NCBI GenBank assembly: GCA_019359495.1 | Contig: JAHHHF010000075.1 | Coordinates: 62,001 to 126,000, forward strand | Reading direction: 5' to 3' | From: Goleter apudmare HA4340-LM2 | GTDB taxonomy: Bacteria; Cyanobacteriota; Cyanobacteriia; Cyanobacteriales; Nostocaceae | DNA: 64,000 bases | In this document: in pieces, positions 53,673 through 63,078 of the stretch | How the letters are laid out: every line of letters begins with the position of its first letter | Position numbering within the stretch: position 1 is the first letter of the stretch | Translations under genes and position numbers: made by a program | Notes under the pieces: generated by a model | Told to the model about the DNA's origin: nothing | Database searches by the model: none | The model's input: the letters and a program-made list of their open reading frames with translations, nothing else

Positions 53673-54527
53673 ATGTCAACCCCCGATCGCCCTTTTGCCA
53701 GTTATCATCTTTGGTCTTTATTTGCCCCAGCAACAGGGCAAGAACGTTGGCATTGCCAGATGCGACGGGGGTTTATCAAAGCGCGTCAACACGAAGCCCA
53801 AGTCAAAGCACTGTTAGCAAAGGCCACTGCACCCCAGAGGATTGGTATACTCGCCCAAAAAGGCGTTTATGAGTTTCATCATAATCGACATCTGTTACGT
53901 CAAGCTGATGGGGTAGAAAAAATTGCCCAGATACTGAAATTAAGCAACGCCTCAGATGAAGTACAACAACGCGTGCGGCAAATTCTCAAAAAATATCACG
54001 ATGCGCCCTTACTTGTGAATAAAAACATCATCCAACTCACTCCGGGTGATGAAGGCTTTCCCAAACCGATTTTAATTGACCAAGATGATTATTGCTTCCG
54101 GTTATATGCAGCGATGGATTGTATTTTCATTGATTACGATCGCACTTTACACATTTTAGATTTCAAAACTGGTAAATCTGCTTTTGACAAAAGACAGGCA
54201 TTAGTGTATTTATTGGCAGCCCGTTATCTTTATCCTGGACGTAAAGCAGTAGCATCATTTTATAATTTAGAAATTGGTAAAAAATCCGATTTAATTAGCA
54301 TTAATAATAGTGAATTGGCATCCTTAGAATTGGAATTAGCCAACATTGCTCACAAGCATCAACGAGATTTACAAAAATATCAGCAAGAAACCGAAAACTT
54401 TAGCGAGATTTTCCCTCCAAATCCTGGTTATCACTGTCGTTTTTGTCCATTTAATTCTATCTGTGAGTTTTCGCAAGTTGATCCTTCTCAACCCCATCCC
54501 ATGCCCAGTTTAAAAGTGCATGAGTAA
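53673..54527 (+). CDS. PD-(D/E)XK nuclease family protein, Cas4-like
   Basis: A 284-residue protein from ATG 53673 (MSTPDRPFASYHLWSLFAPA). The nuclease core has AMDCIFIDYDRTLHILDFKTG at about 155-175 (D and DxK) and RQALVYLLAARYLYPGRKAV after it. The C-terminus has clustered cysteines YHCRFCPFNSICEF that, with an upstream Cys, could hold an iron-sulfur cluster as in Cas4 and AddB. No cas genes or repeats are nearby. It probably acts in DNA repair; it is 103 bp divergent from the phosphohexomutase gene. Confidence 0.8.
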   Translation: MSTPDRPFASYHLWSLFAPATGQERWHCQMRRGFIKARQHEAQVKALLAKATAPQRIGILAQKGVYEFHHNRHLLRQADGVEKIAQILKLSNASDEVQQRVRQILKKYHDAPLLVNKNIIQLTPGDEGFPKPILIDQDDYCFRLYAAMDCIFIDYDRTLHILDFKTGKSAFDKRQALVYLLAARYLYPGRKAVASFYNLEIGKKSDLISINNSELASLELELANIAHKHQRDLQKYQQETENFSEIFPPNPGYHCRFCPFNSICEFSQVDPSQPHPMPSLKVHE

Positions 54528-54601
54528 TTATGTAGGTGTAAATCAAGCTAACGTTATACGGCTGTGGCGACCTAAGATAACAGTTGCTTTCGTAGATATT
54601 A

Positions 54602-54835
<234 letters not shown>

Positions 54836-55050
54836 AAGATGATTTTATCATTGCTCACCTGAACGTTAAAACGATGATTGACTTAAGGAAATGTAGCAAG
54901 GTGGCAGGGCGATCGCCTTGCTCAATATCCAAATCTGCCCTCACCAATAAATCAAGCCGCCTAACGGCGAATTTGTGCGGTGGCATATAGCTTTAAACCC
55001 AGCACCAGTCGCTTTCAACTGTCTGCTGCATTTGACTTGTTAACTTGCGG

Positions 55051-55389
55051 CTAGAGATACAAAACCATTCGTAAACCCTCGTCTACCTCCTCCTGTAAAT
55101 CATTGGGTAGTGAACCGATGCGTTCAGAAAGAAATGCTTTATCGACTGTCAAAATCTGAGATACATTAGCTACAGAATCTCTAGATAAACCTGATACTTC
55201 ACGAGGCAATAACACATTGCCTGGTGCTTCTGCTAACTGAGTATTCGAGGTAATGATGACAACGATAACTGTATTGATACGGCTTTGATTAAAAACATCA
55301 TCTTGAATTACCAAGACAGGACGATGATATCCCGGTTCTGAACCTACTGGGTTAGGCAGATTCGCCCACCAAATTTCTCCCCGGTACAT
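55051..55389 (-). CDS. MazF/PemK-like toxin
   Basis: A 112-residue toxin from ATG 55389 (MYRGEIWWANLPNPVGSEPG); a TTG 6 nt upstream is less likely. Family blocks: HRPVLVIQDDVFNQSRINTV, VVIITSNTQLAEAPGNVLL and DSVANVSQILTVDKAFLSER. It is a sequence-specific mRNA endonuclease. Its ATG overlaps the antitoxin stop by one base (TAATG). Confidence 0.92.
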   Translation of the reverse strand: MYRGEIWWANLPNPVGSEPGYHRPVLVIQDDVFNQSRINTVIVVIITSNTQLAEAPGNVLLPREVSGLSRDSVANVSQILTVDKAFLSERIGSLPNDLQEEVDEGLRMVLYL

Positions 55390-55625
55390 TACCAATCCTC
55401 ATGAGGCAGAGACATAAATTGCATCTTTGCCATCATTGGATCTAGCTCAGAAGATTCTTGAGAATAAACTTGGTTCAGCTTGTGCAAAATTTGATTGCGG
55501 TTGTACTTTTTCAAATAAGCTTTTAACGCTTTTGTATAAAGTTCACTACGTGACAACCCTAGCTGCTGGGCTAGTGCTTCTGCTTCTTGAAAAACTGAGT
55601 CTGGAAGCGAAATTGCAGTTTTCAT
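55389..55625 (-). CDS. Ribbon-helix-helix antitoxin of the MazF-like toxin
   Basis: A 78-residue protein from ATG 55625 (AAGGTG Shine-Dalgarno). N-terminal MKTAISLPDSVFQEAEALAQ and LGLSRSELYTKALKAYLKKY form a ribbon-helix-helix DNA-binding domain; the C-terminus (LDPMMAKMQFMSLPHEDW) would bind the toxin. Directly coupled to the MazF-like gene. Confidence 0.88.
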   Translation of the reverse strand: MKTAISLPDSVFQEAEALAQQLGLSRSELYTKALKAYLKKYNRNQILHKLNQVYSQESSELDPMMAKMQFMSLPHEDW

Positions 55626-55627
55626 AA

Positions 55628-55846
55628 TCACCTTAGCTGCAAGTCTGTCTTTTTAAGTTCCTCAAAACCTTGCCCAATCCCCTCAATTGTCTCCAACTGA
55701 TCTATGAGTTGGCGTAATTTTGCGGGATTAATCTTACCAGGATCAAGAAAAGTGAGGAGAACTTGAGCGCGATCGCTAACATCCTGCGGTGGCTCGGTAA
55801 GATGAATTTGCCCATCCTGATAAATACCTTCGATGGTTTTTAGCAT
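55628..55846 (-). CDS. AF2212-like small protein (possible antitoxin)
   Basis: A 72-residue protein if ATG 55846 is used (MLKTIEGIYQDGQIHLTEPP); the frame extends to 55876. The IYxDGxIxLxEPP start is that of AF2212/DUF104-type antitoxin-like proteins. No PIN toxin partner follows; instead its stop is next to the RHH antitoxin start, so the three genes are cotranscribed. It could be an orphan antitoxin. Confidence 0.65.
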   Translation of the reverse strand: MLKTIEGIYQDGQIHLTEPPQDVSDRAQVLLTFLDPGKINPAKLRQLIDQLETIEGIGQGFEELKKTDLQLR

Positions 55847-55893
55847 AAGTTGCAATTGGGTTGGTATCTCTTTCAATTCTACTAACTAAGGTT

Positions 55894-56193
55894 TTAACTA
55901 ACGCTCAAGCTACGCTGAATAACTTCGTCTAGTGCCTCTTGAATCACTTCATCACTGACACCGTGACGTTTGAGGCTCGCAATCAAGGCAGATACCGTAT
56001 CGCCTTCTAAACGCTCCAAGTCAGCCCGCAACCCTTGCCCAATATAAGCACGCACTAAAGGTTGATACCCAGAAAAACCAAGCAGTGGTGCAACTTGCTT
56101 CAAATCCTCAATCACGTCTTCGGGCATACGAATTGTGATTGTCGTCATGGGACGATTCCTATCTAACCGCTTTTTCAACGCTTCAGGTTTCAT
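55894..56193 (-). CDS. CopG/BrnA-like antitoxin
   Basis: A 99-residue protein from ATG 56193. It has the ribbon-helix-helix MTTITIRMPEDVIEDLKQVA followed by LGFSGYQPLVRAYIGQGLR. The ATG lies 11 nt inside the end of the BrnT gene, so toxin and antitoxin are coupled. It represents a second, distinct brnT-type module of the window. Confidence 0.82.
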   Translation of the reverse strand: MKPEALKKRLDRNRPMTTITIRMPEDVIEDLKQVAPLLGFSGYQPLVRAYIGQGLRADLERLEGDTVSALIASLKRHGVSDEVIQEALDEVIQRSLSVS

Positions 56194-56479
56194 AAAATTC
56201 CCGCTCCTTACGTGTTGCTTTACGAGCTGAAATGATCCGAATAATGTCGTTTTCCCTCTCAATGAAGACAACGTACAGCAAGTTCCAACGCCGATCTAAA
56301 CCAATAACAGCATCTCGCGCTTCATCATTACGACTTGCATCAATGACCACAAGCAATGGATCGAAGAAGGCTTCTGCGGCTTGCTGAAACACAACACCGT
56401 CGTGGTTAATTGGGTTGATCCTGGCTTTTTCGTCATTCCAGACAAAAGTGATGCCATTGAGAACGAAATACTCATCCAT
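56183..56479 (-). CDS. brnT: BrnT-family toxin
   Basis: A 98-residue BrnT: FVLNGITFVWNDEKARINPI, NHDGVVFQQAAEAFFDPLLV, DRRWNLLYVVFIERENDIIR and IISARKATRKEREFYE. It carries the conserved ISARKATxxER end of the family. First gene of the second toxin-antitoxin island. Confidence 0.88.
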   Translation of the reverse strand: MDEYFVLNGITFVWNDEKARINPINHDGVVFQQAAEAFFDPLLVVIDASRNDEARDAVIGLDRRWNLLYVVFIERENDIIRIISARKATRKEREFYET

Positions 56480-56585
56480 GCTTGTAGTGTAGGCAAGACG
56501 TATTTACATTGTCAATACATTTTAGTGCTGTAGCTGGATTGGTGCGATCGCTTTTGGCACTCAGCAGAAGCGATTTAAGGCCGTC

Positions 56586-56693
56586 TCACAGATAAGGAGA
56601 AGCAGCCCAACGTTCCCAATCACCGGACGCAGACAACCTCGAATTACCAACAGATAATCTTTGATAAACAGGCCAATTGTAGCCAAAGGGCGA
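56586..56693 (-). pseudogene. Possible C-terminal coding relic
   Basis: A start-less frame reads FGYNWPVYQRLSVGNSRLS and ASGDWERWAASPYL before TGA at 56586-56588; upstream a TAG stops the frame. It looks like the end of a protein, but I cannot name the family. It lies between the second toxin-antitoxin island and the transglutaminase gene. Confidence 0.3.
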
Positions 56694-56733
56694 TCGCTAG
56701 CAATCATCCTTGACGCGATCAGCCCAAATACAT

Positions 56734-58419
56734 TCAAAACGGCGGCAATTCTTTGAGAATGGTAAAGCGAATGTGATTAATTGCTAAATCGCCAAGGGGA
56801 ATATCTTCTTTGGTGAGTCGCACACCTTGACTAGAAATTGTTTCAAAGGAGATACCTTTGCCAATTTCGATGTGATACCAGCATAAACCCATAAAAAAGC
56901 GCGTGGGATAAGGGCCATCTTCGCCCACATCATCAGGATTCGATTCCATCGGCAACCAGCCCAAAGTCGGGATGTAGAACTCCAGCCACACATGGTTAAA
57001 ATCTGGTTGTAAGGGCACACCCTGCTGTTCACTATGCTGTGGGCATTTGTATCTACCTACGGTGCGACAGGGGATGCCATTCAAGCGACACAACGCCAAC
57101 AAAACGCCGACATATTCGCCACAGGAACCTACACCCCGTTCTAAAACGATATCGGGTGTATCAATGTAGGGTTTAATGCCGTAGGACAACTCATCGTAAA
57201 CGTAATTGCGGATGCTGTACATTTTCCGCAAGAGATTAGTTTCCGAACCAATGGCATCACGGGCAGCACGGCGGACAATGGTAGAGTCCATTGCTAAATC
57301 ATCATCGTCCACCAGGTAGCGAGTTTGTAATTCTGGTGAAATTTCGGGAACCTCTTCTACATCTTTAGGGGTGATGCGATATTTGATACCCCGGACCTCC
57401 AACAGGGCTTTCCAGCCAAATATATGGCGTTCGCCTGGGGTAAGGGAATCAAATTTAAACACTGCCACCCGTTGCCCGTCGATGATTTCTTCGGTAAACG
57501 GTATACCGATGGGTTCGACGTGTTGCAACTTTTGGCGTTCAGTATCTGATGGTAGGGCAATCCGCCATTCTACGTCTGGGAGATAGACCTCTTCTAAGGG
57601 AGCAATTTCCTCAGCGTAAGACATTTCGATCAGATAACCGTTAGAGAGGGCGTAACGTTTATCTGGCTCGTAATGATAATACAGGGGGTGGATAAAAGTG
57701 CGATCGCGGTAAGTTAATTCATGATTGGGGTCAGCGTTGGGGTTATCTCGGATGTAAGGCTCCTCATCAGCATAGGCGATGTAGAGGGTTTCCTTGCCTG
57801 TTTCGTAATCTTTGTGAATGGCAATGCCTGTGGGAGACGCAAACGGCGTCAACATACTGAATTGAATTTCTCCAGTGCCTCTGTCTAGGGAGTAAACTGT
57901 TTGCTCAGTGCGATCGCTAACCCACAGGGTTTCTTGGCTAACGACCAAATTTTCCACCCCCACCCCTGGCGCATAAAATCTGGTAATCTCTTTGCGGGTT
58001 TCCCGGTCAAAAATCAGAATGCAACCCAGCTTTTGGCAGCTAACATAAACTGTTGATTCCCAAACAGCAACACCGTCAGCCGCATAAGGCAAGGTGACAA
58101 AATGCTCTAAACCCAGTGATGAGAGCTTACATAAATAAACACTGTTACCACGGGTCAGCCAGAGGGTTTCTGACCACACTGCTAGACCTGTAACCTCATT
58201 AAATTCTCTAACTTGGTGGGGGTTGAGAATTTTACTGTTGTCAGAAGTTGGATCAATTTCCAACAGATGCCCTTTAGCAGTATCAATCGCAATGAGTGTA
58301 TCCTTGATGAAAGCAATGCCACCCAAGGCGGCAGCACTAAGCGGTCGAATTGTTCTTTGCCCAAACATCTGGCTAACGGTCATACTGGGGAGTACAAGAC
58401 TCATATTAAGCATATTCAT
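56734..58419 (-). CDS. Beta-propeller plus transglutaminase-like protein
   Basis: A 561-residue protein from ATG 58419 (MNMLNMSLVLPS). Residues about 20-230 have repeated strands typical of an SMP-30/NHL-like propeller (GGIAFIKDTLIAIDTAKGHL, VTGLAVWSETLWLTRGNSVY, PTGIAIHKDY). The last third is a transglutaminase/protease core with Cys in GVGSCGEYVGVLLALCRLNG, His in FNHVWLEFYIP and Asp in ESNPDDVGED. No signal peptide. The core family includes peptidases and cross-linking enzymes; the substrate is unknown. The fusion and absence of an export signal suggest a cytoplasmic role. Confidence 0.75.
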   Translation of the reverse strand: MNMLNMSLVLPSMTVSQMFGQRTIRPLSAAALGGIAFIKDTLIAIDTAKGHLLEIDPTSDNSKILNPHQVREFNEVTGLAVWSETLWLTRGNSVYLCKLSSLGLEHFVTLPYAADGVAVWESTVYVSCQKLGCILIFDRETRKEITRFYAPGVGVENLVVSQETLWVSDRTEQTVYSLDRGTGEIQFSMLTPFASPTGIAIHKDYETGKETLYIAYADEEPYIRDNPNADPNHELTYRDRTFIHPLYYHYEPDKRYALSNGYLIEMSYAEEIAPLEEVYLPDVEWRIALPSDTERQKLQHVEPIGIPFTEEIIDGQRVAVFKFDSLTPGERHIFGWKALLEVRGIKYRITPKDVEEVPEISPELQTRYLVDDDDLAMDSTIVRRAARDAIGSETNLLRKMYSIRNYVYDELSYGIKPYIDTPDIVLERGVGSCGEYVGVLLALCRLNGIPCRTVGRYKCPQHSEQQGVPLQPDFNHVWLEFYIPTLGWLPMESNPDDVGEDGPYPTRFFMGLCWYHIEIGKGISFETISSQGVRLTKEDIPLGDLAINHIRFTILKELPPF

Positions 58420-58694
58420 ACAACCGTTGAGCACACTGATAATAAATTGTGGTATTTCTGGTGTAACCAAATTTTCCACTACTAATAATAACAATCATTA
58501 GTAGCATGTAATTATTACAACAATTATCTAAATAATAATACATAAAAGAACCAGGGATAGAAATTGGCAAATATCAGGAATCACACTTACAATCATTTAG
58601 TTTGACAATATCTCTAATGTAACTTTAGTTGATGGTTTTCCAGCCATCACTAAATTATGATCAAATTCTGTAACCATTTCCTGTGTCATACACG

Positions 58695-61577
58695 ATGTCT
58701 GCTAATTCTCTGCCTGCTCGCCCAGCGTCTCCGTCAGGAGAAGATGCCGCCATTTGGCATAGTTTGGAAGTTAAACAAGCGCTAGACCTGCTCGATAGTA
58801 ATGCAGAAAGTGGCTTAACACCCCAAGAAGTTGAACAGAGGTTGCAAAAATCCGGCCCCAATGAACTCGAAGAACATGGTGGGCGCAGCACTTGGGAAAT
58901 TTTGCTAGATCAGTTCAAAAACATCATGTTGTTGATGCTGATTGCCGTTGCTTTCATTTCTGGGTTCTTAGACTTCATGGCTTGGCAGGGGGGTACTTTA
59001 AAGCCAGGTGAAGTGCCATTCAAAGACACGATCGCCATCATGGCAATTGTCATCCTCAATGGTATCCTGGGCTATGTGCAAGAAAGCCGCGCCGAAAAGG
59101 CCCTCGCCGCCCTGAAAAAACTGGCATCTCCCCTAGTGCGAGTTATCCGTGATGGCAGACTCTTAGACGTAGCAGCCAAAGAACTAGTACCAGGAGATGT
59201 GATGCTGCTGGAAGCTGGGGTACAGGTAGCCGCAGATGGTCGTTTGCTGGAACAATCGAATTTACAGGTGCGAGAGTCGGCGCTGACAGGTGAAGCTCAA
59301 GCGGTCAACAAGCAATCTCAGATCGTTTTACCTGAAGATACATCATTGGGCGATCGCCTTAATTTAGTCTTTCAAGGTACTGAAGTCGTCCAAGGACGCG
59401 CTAAGGTGCTGGTTACTAGCACTGGAATGCGGACAGAACTAGGCAAAATTGCTGCCTTGTTGCAATCTGTGGAAAGTGAACCAACGCCTTTGCAGCAACG
59501 GATGACCCAACTGGGCAACGTTCTGGTTACAGGTTCTTTGATTTTGGTGGCGATCGTTGTGGTCGGCGGTATTATCCAAGCACGAGGTTTTAGCAACTTA
59601 CAAGACCTCTTGGAAATTTCTTTGAGTATGGCGGTAGCTGTAGTACCTGAAGGTCTACCTGCTGTAATCACCGTGACATTAGCTCTGGGAACACAGCGCA
59701 TGGTGCGCCAACATGCCTTAATTCGCAAGTTGCCAGCTGTGGAAACATTGGGTTCTGTGACAACTATCTGCTCTGATAAAACTGGCACACTGACTCAAAA
59801 CAAGATGGTTGTGCAGTCAGTTTATGCCAATGAACACTCATTTCGCGTCACGGGTGAAGGTTATGCACCTGTGGGTGAGTTCCACTTAGATGGACAAAAA
59901 GTTACTGTAGATGAGTATCCAGAAATCTCTGCTTTACTAGTTGCCTGTGCTATTTGTAATGATTCGGTGTTGCAAAAAGAACAAGGAGAGTGGGCAATTT
60001 TAGGCGATCCTACAGAAGGAGCCTTAGTCACCCTAGCAGGCAAAGCGGGAATTGAAAAAGACCAGTGGAGCAGTAAGTTACCCAGAGTTGGGGAGTTCCC
60101 GTTTTCTTCGGAACGGAAGCGGATGAGCGTGATTTCTCAGGTGGAAGAAGTCACCACAGGGACATCATCTTTCGCAGGTGTTGACCCGGTAATTGCTAGC
60201 TTTTTGCAATCTGAAAATTACTTAATGTTTACCAAAGGTTCACCAGAATTAACCTTGGTGCGTTGTACTCAGATTCACCTGGGATATAACTCAGTGCCCT
60301 TGAGTGAAGAGCAACGTAGTAAAATTCTGGCAGAAAACGACCTCATGGCCAGTAAAGGTCTACGGGTTCTTGGTTTTGCTTACAAACCCCTCTCAGAAAT
60401 TCCGCCTGAAGGATCAGAAGAAATATCCGAGAATGACTTGGTATGGTTAGGATTGGTGGGCATGTTAGACGCACCACGTCCAGAAGTGAGAGCCGCAGTC
60501 CAAGAGTGTCGGGATGCTGGTATCCGCCCATTGATGATTACTGGCGACCACCAGTTAACCGCCAGAGCGATCGCCAATGACTTGGGAATTGCTGACCAAG
60601 ATGCTCGTGTGCTCACAGGTCAAGAATTACAAAAAATGAGTGACCAGGAACTAGAGGAACAAGTTGACCTGGTGAGTGTCTATGCGCGGGTAGCGCCAGA
60701 ACACAAACTGCGAATTGTCAGAGCATTGCAACGTCGGGGCAGGTTTGTTGCCATGACAGGTGATGGTGTAAACGACGCCCCAGCGCTCAAACAAGCTGAT
60801 ATTGGCATTGCAATGGGCATCACAGGCACTGATGTCAGCAAAGAAGCCAGCGATATGGTACTACTAGATGACAACTTTGCCACGATTGTCACTGCTACCA
60901 AAGAAGGTAGAGTAGTTTACACTAATATCCGCCGCTTTATTAAGTACATCCTCGGTAGTAACATTGGCGAAGTACTCACGATTGCCGCCGCACCCCTTAT
61001 TGGCTTAGGAGGCGTTCCCCTCACACCTTTACAAATTCTCTGGATGAACTTGGTGACAGACGGTTTGCCAGCCCTAGCCTTGGCGGTGGAACCTCCAGAG
61101 CCAGACGTGATGAAGCGTCCGCCCTTCAGTCCCCGCGAAAGTATTTTCGCCAGGGGGCTAGGTGCTTATATGATCCGCATTGGGATTATATTTGCGATTA
61201 TCTCCATTGCTTTAATGGCATGGGCTTACGGCCATACCCATGCACCAGCGTATCAACGTAATCCAGACACCTGGAAAACAATGGTCTTTACTACTCTATG
61301 TATTGCCCAAATGGGTCATGCGATCGCCATTCGCTCTAATAACCAACTGACCATAGAAATGAACCCCTTCTCTAATCTATTTGTATTGGGGTCTGTGGTT
61401 CTCACCACAATTTTGCAACTGATGCTCATTTATGTGCCGCCCTTGCGCGACTTCTTTGGTACTCATTGGCTTAGTCCCACAGAACTAGCCATTTGTATCG
61501 GCTTCAGTAGCTTGATGTTTGTTTGGGTGGAGTTAGAAAAGTTATTCTTCCGTTTTATGGGTAAGAGAACTGTGTAA
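58695..61577 (+). CDS. Cation-transporting P-type ATPase, calcium type (P2A)
   Basis: A 960-residue pump from ATG 58695; a GTG at 58683 would add four residues. It has the N-terminal cation ATPase domain, the actuator [28 protein letters not shown] (membrane helix 4 with Ca-site Glu), phosphorylation [13 protein letters not shown] (Asp about 361), [12 protein letters not shown], and [20 protein letters not shown]. The C-terminal six-helix block includes [18 protein letters not shown]. It is close to PacL/SERCA-type Ca2+ pumps. It stands alone before recF. Confidence 0.9.
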   Translation: MSANSLPARPASPSGEDAAIWHSLEVKQALDLLDSNAESGLTPQEVEQRLQKSGPNELEEHGGRSTWEILLDQFKNIMLLMLIAVAFISGFLDFMAWQGGTLKPGEVPFKDTIAIMAIVILNGILGYVQESRAEKALAALKKLASPLVRVIRDGRLLDVAAKELVPGDVMLLEAGVQVAADGRLLEQSNLQVRESALTGEAQAVNKQSQIVLPEDTSLGDRLNLVFQGTEVVQGRAKVLVTSTGMRTELGKIAALLQSVESEPTPLQQRMTQLGNVLVTGSLILVAIVVVGGIIQARGFSNLQDLLEISLSMAVAVVPEGLPAVITVTLALGTQRMVRQHALIRKLPAVETLGSVTTICSDKTGTLTQNKMVVQSVYANEHSFRVTGEGYAPVGEFHLDGQKVTVDEYPEISALLVACAICNDSVLQKEQGEWAILGDPTEGALVTLAGKAGIEKDQWSSKLPRVGEFPFSSERKRMSVISQVEEVTTGTSSFAGVDPVIASFLQSENYLMFTKGSPELTLVRCTQIHLGYNSVPLSEEQRSKILAENDLMASKGLRVLGFAYKPLSEIPPEGSEEISENDLVWLGLVGMLDAPRPEVRAAVQECRDAGIRPLMITGDHQLTARAIANDLGIADQDARVLTGQELQKMSDQELEEQVDLVSVYARVAPEHKLRIVRALQRRGRFVAMTGDGVNDAPALKQADIGIAMGITGTDVSKEASDMVLLDDNFATIVTATKEGRVVYTNIRRFIKYILGSNIGEVLTIAAAPLIGLGGVPLTPLQILWMNLVTDGLPALALAVEPPEPDVMKRPPFSPRESIFARGLGAYMIRIGIIFAIISIALMAWAYGHTHAPAYQRNPDTWKTMVFTTLCIAQMGHAIAIRSNNQLTIEMNPFSNLFVLGSVVLTTILQLMLIYVPPLRDFFGTHWLSPTELAICIGFSSLMFVWVELEKLFFRFMGKRTV

Positions 61578-61601
61578 TGGGGTGTTTGGCATTTGTCATT
61601 T

Positions 61602-61630
61602 GTAGAGACGTAGCAATGCTACGTCTCTAC
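61602..61630 (+). terminator. GTAGAGACG hairpin after the P-type ATPase gene
   Basis: A 13-bp perfect stem GTAGAGACGTAGC / GCTACGTCTCTAC with a 3-nt loop, 24 bp past the stop. No T run follows, so it may be a repeat as well as a terminator. Same type as 44997-45024. Confidence 0.5.
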
Positions 61631-61658
61631 TCTACACATCATCACCCCATCACCCCCT

Positions 61659-62792
61659 ATGTACCTCAAGACCATACACCTGAGACAGTTCCGCAATTAC
61701 CAAGACCAAAAGGTTAATTTTAATGCTGCCAAAACGATTTTGGTGGGTAATAATGCTCAGGGTAAGTCAAATTTGTTGGAGGCGGTGGAGTTACTGGCGA
61801 CATTGCGATCGCATCGCATGGCACGCGATCGTGATTTAGTCCAAGAAGGAGAAGCGATCGCCCAAATTCATGCCACCTTGGAACGAGATACTGGTACTAG
61901 TGACCTGTGCTTAACACTCCGTCGTCAAGGTCGCCGCAGTGTGGCTCTCAATGGTGAATCCCTGCGTCGCCAAATGGACTTTCTCGGCGTCCTCAATGCC
62001 GTACAGTTTTCTAGTTTGGATCTAGACTTGGTGCGCGGCGGCCCTGAAGGTCGTCGTCATTGGCTGGATACACTTTTAATCCAACTTGAACCTGTGTATG
62101 CTCACATTTTGCAGCAGTATCATCAGGTGCTGCGGCAACGTAATGCTTTTTTTAAAAAAAAATTAGAGACTTTGCACACAGCCTCTCTACAATCAGAACT
62201 TGCTTTGTGGGATGCACAGTTAGCCACCGCCGGGACAAGGGTGATTAGAAGACGCGATCGCGCCATCCAAAGGCTAGCTCCCATTGCTACAGCTTGGCAC
62301 GCCAGTATTAGTGGTAGTACGGAAATACTTCAAGTCAAGTACTCACCAAATATACCTTTGGAGCACAATAATCTAGAAGAAGTACAAGCAGCTTTTTTAA
62401 CCAAAATTCAGCAGCGATCTGTTGCTGAACTACATCAAGGTACAACCCTTGTTGGCCCCCATCGTGATGAAATTGAATTGACTATTAACCAAACACCCGC
62501 TCGGCAATACGGTTCTCAAGGTCAACAAAGAACCTTAGTGCTAGCCTTAAAATTAGCTGAATTACAACTGATAGAAGAAGTAGTCGGAGAACCGCCAATC
62601 CTGCTATTAGACGATGTCTTGGCAGAATTAGATCCATCCCGACAAAATCAATTACTTGATGCTATTCAAGACAGATTTCAAACTTTAATTACTACAACTC
62701 ACCTCAGTTCTTTTGATTCCCAATGGTTGAAGTCTTCTCAAATTCTGGCTGTTAATCTTGGAGAAATATCATCGCCAGATGAGCTTTATTAG
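61659..62792 (+). CDS. recF: DNA replication and repair protein RecF
   Basis: A 377-residue SMC-like ATPase: [20 protein letters not shown], Walker [17 protein letters not shown] at about 30, [18 protein letters not shown], then [18 protein letters not shown] (signature) and [20 protein letters not shown] (Walker B, about 300). RecF with RecO and RecR loads RecA at gaps. It is a lone gene with no dnaN or gyrB beside it, as usual in cyanobacteria. Confidence 0.95.
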   Translation: MYLKTIHLRQFRNYQDQKVNFNAAKTILVGNNAQGKSNLLEAVELLATLRSHRMARDRDLVQEGEAIAQIHATLERDTGTSDLCLTLRRQGRRSVALNGESLRRQMDFLGVLNAVQFSSLDLDLVRGGPEGRRHWLDTLLIQLEPVYAHILQQYHQVLRQRNAFFKKKLETLHTASLQSELALWDAQLATAGTRVIRRRDRAIQRLAPIATAWHASISGSTEILQVKYSPNIPLEHNNLEEVQAAFLTKIQQRSVAELHQGTTLVGPHRDEIELTINQTPARQYGSQGQQRTLVLALKLAELQLIEEVVGEPPILLLDDVLAELDPSRQNQLLDAIQDRFQTLITTTHLSSFDSQWLKSSQILAVNLGEISSPDELY

Positions 62793-63078
62793 GTATAGCT
62801 TTATCCGATTACTTTGAGTAATGTATCATAAGCAACAGATAATGCTCCATGCATATGTCTTGGGTGACAATGCCAAATAGCGATCGCTCTTGTCCGTGTA
62901 ATTAAATTTACCTAAAAAACCAGAAGGCTAAACTGTATGGGAATGTAACTGGTCAGGACACTCCACAAACTGTTAAAACCTGAAATAATACATAATAATC
63001 AATAAGAAACTTACAAGGTAGAAATCCTCACCTTGAAAAATTACTATTTGAAATTATTTGTTTTTACCTTTTAGTTGA
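62793..63078. other. Intergenic region between recF and the CHAT gene
   Basis: 286 bp, AT-rich, with a HIP1 site at 62880-62887 and no visible gene or strong hairpin. Confidence 0.4.

Noticed and set aside
58213-58501. Plus-strand frames over the start of the transglutaminase gene
   Set aside because: They are antisense to a well-supported coding sequence and lack any recognisable feature.
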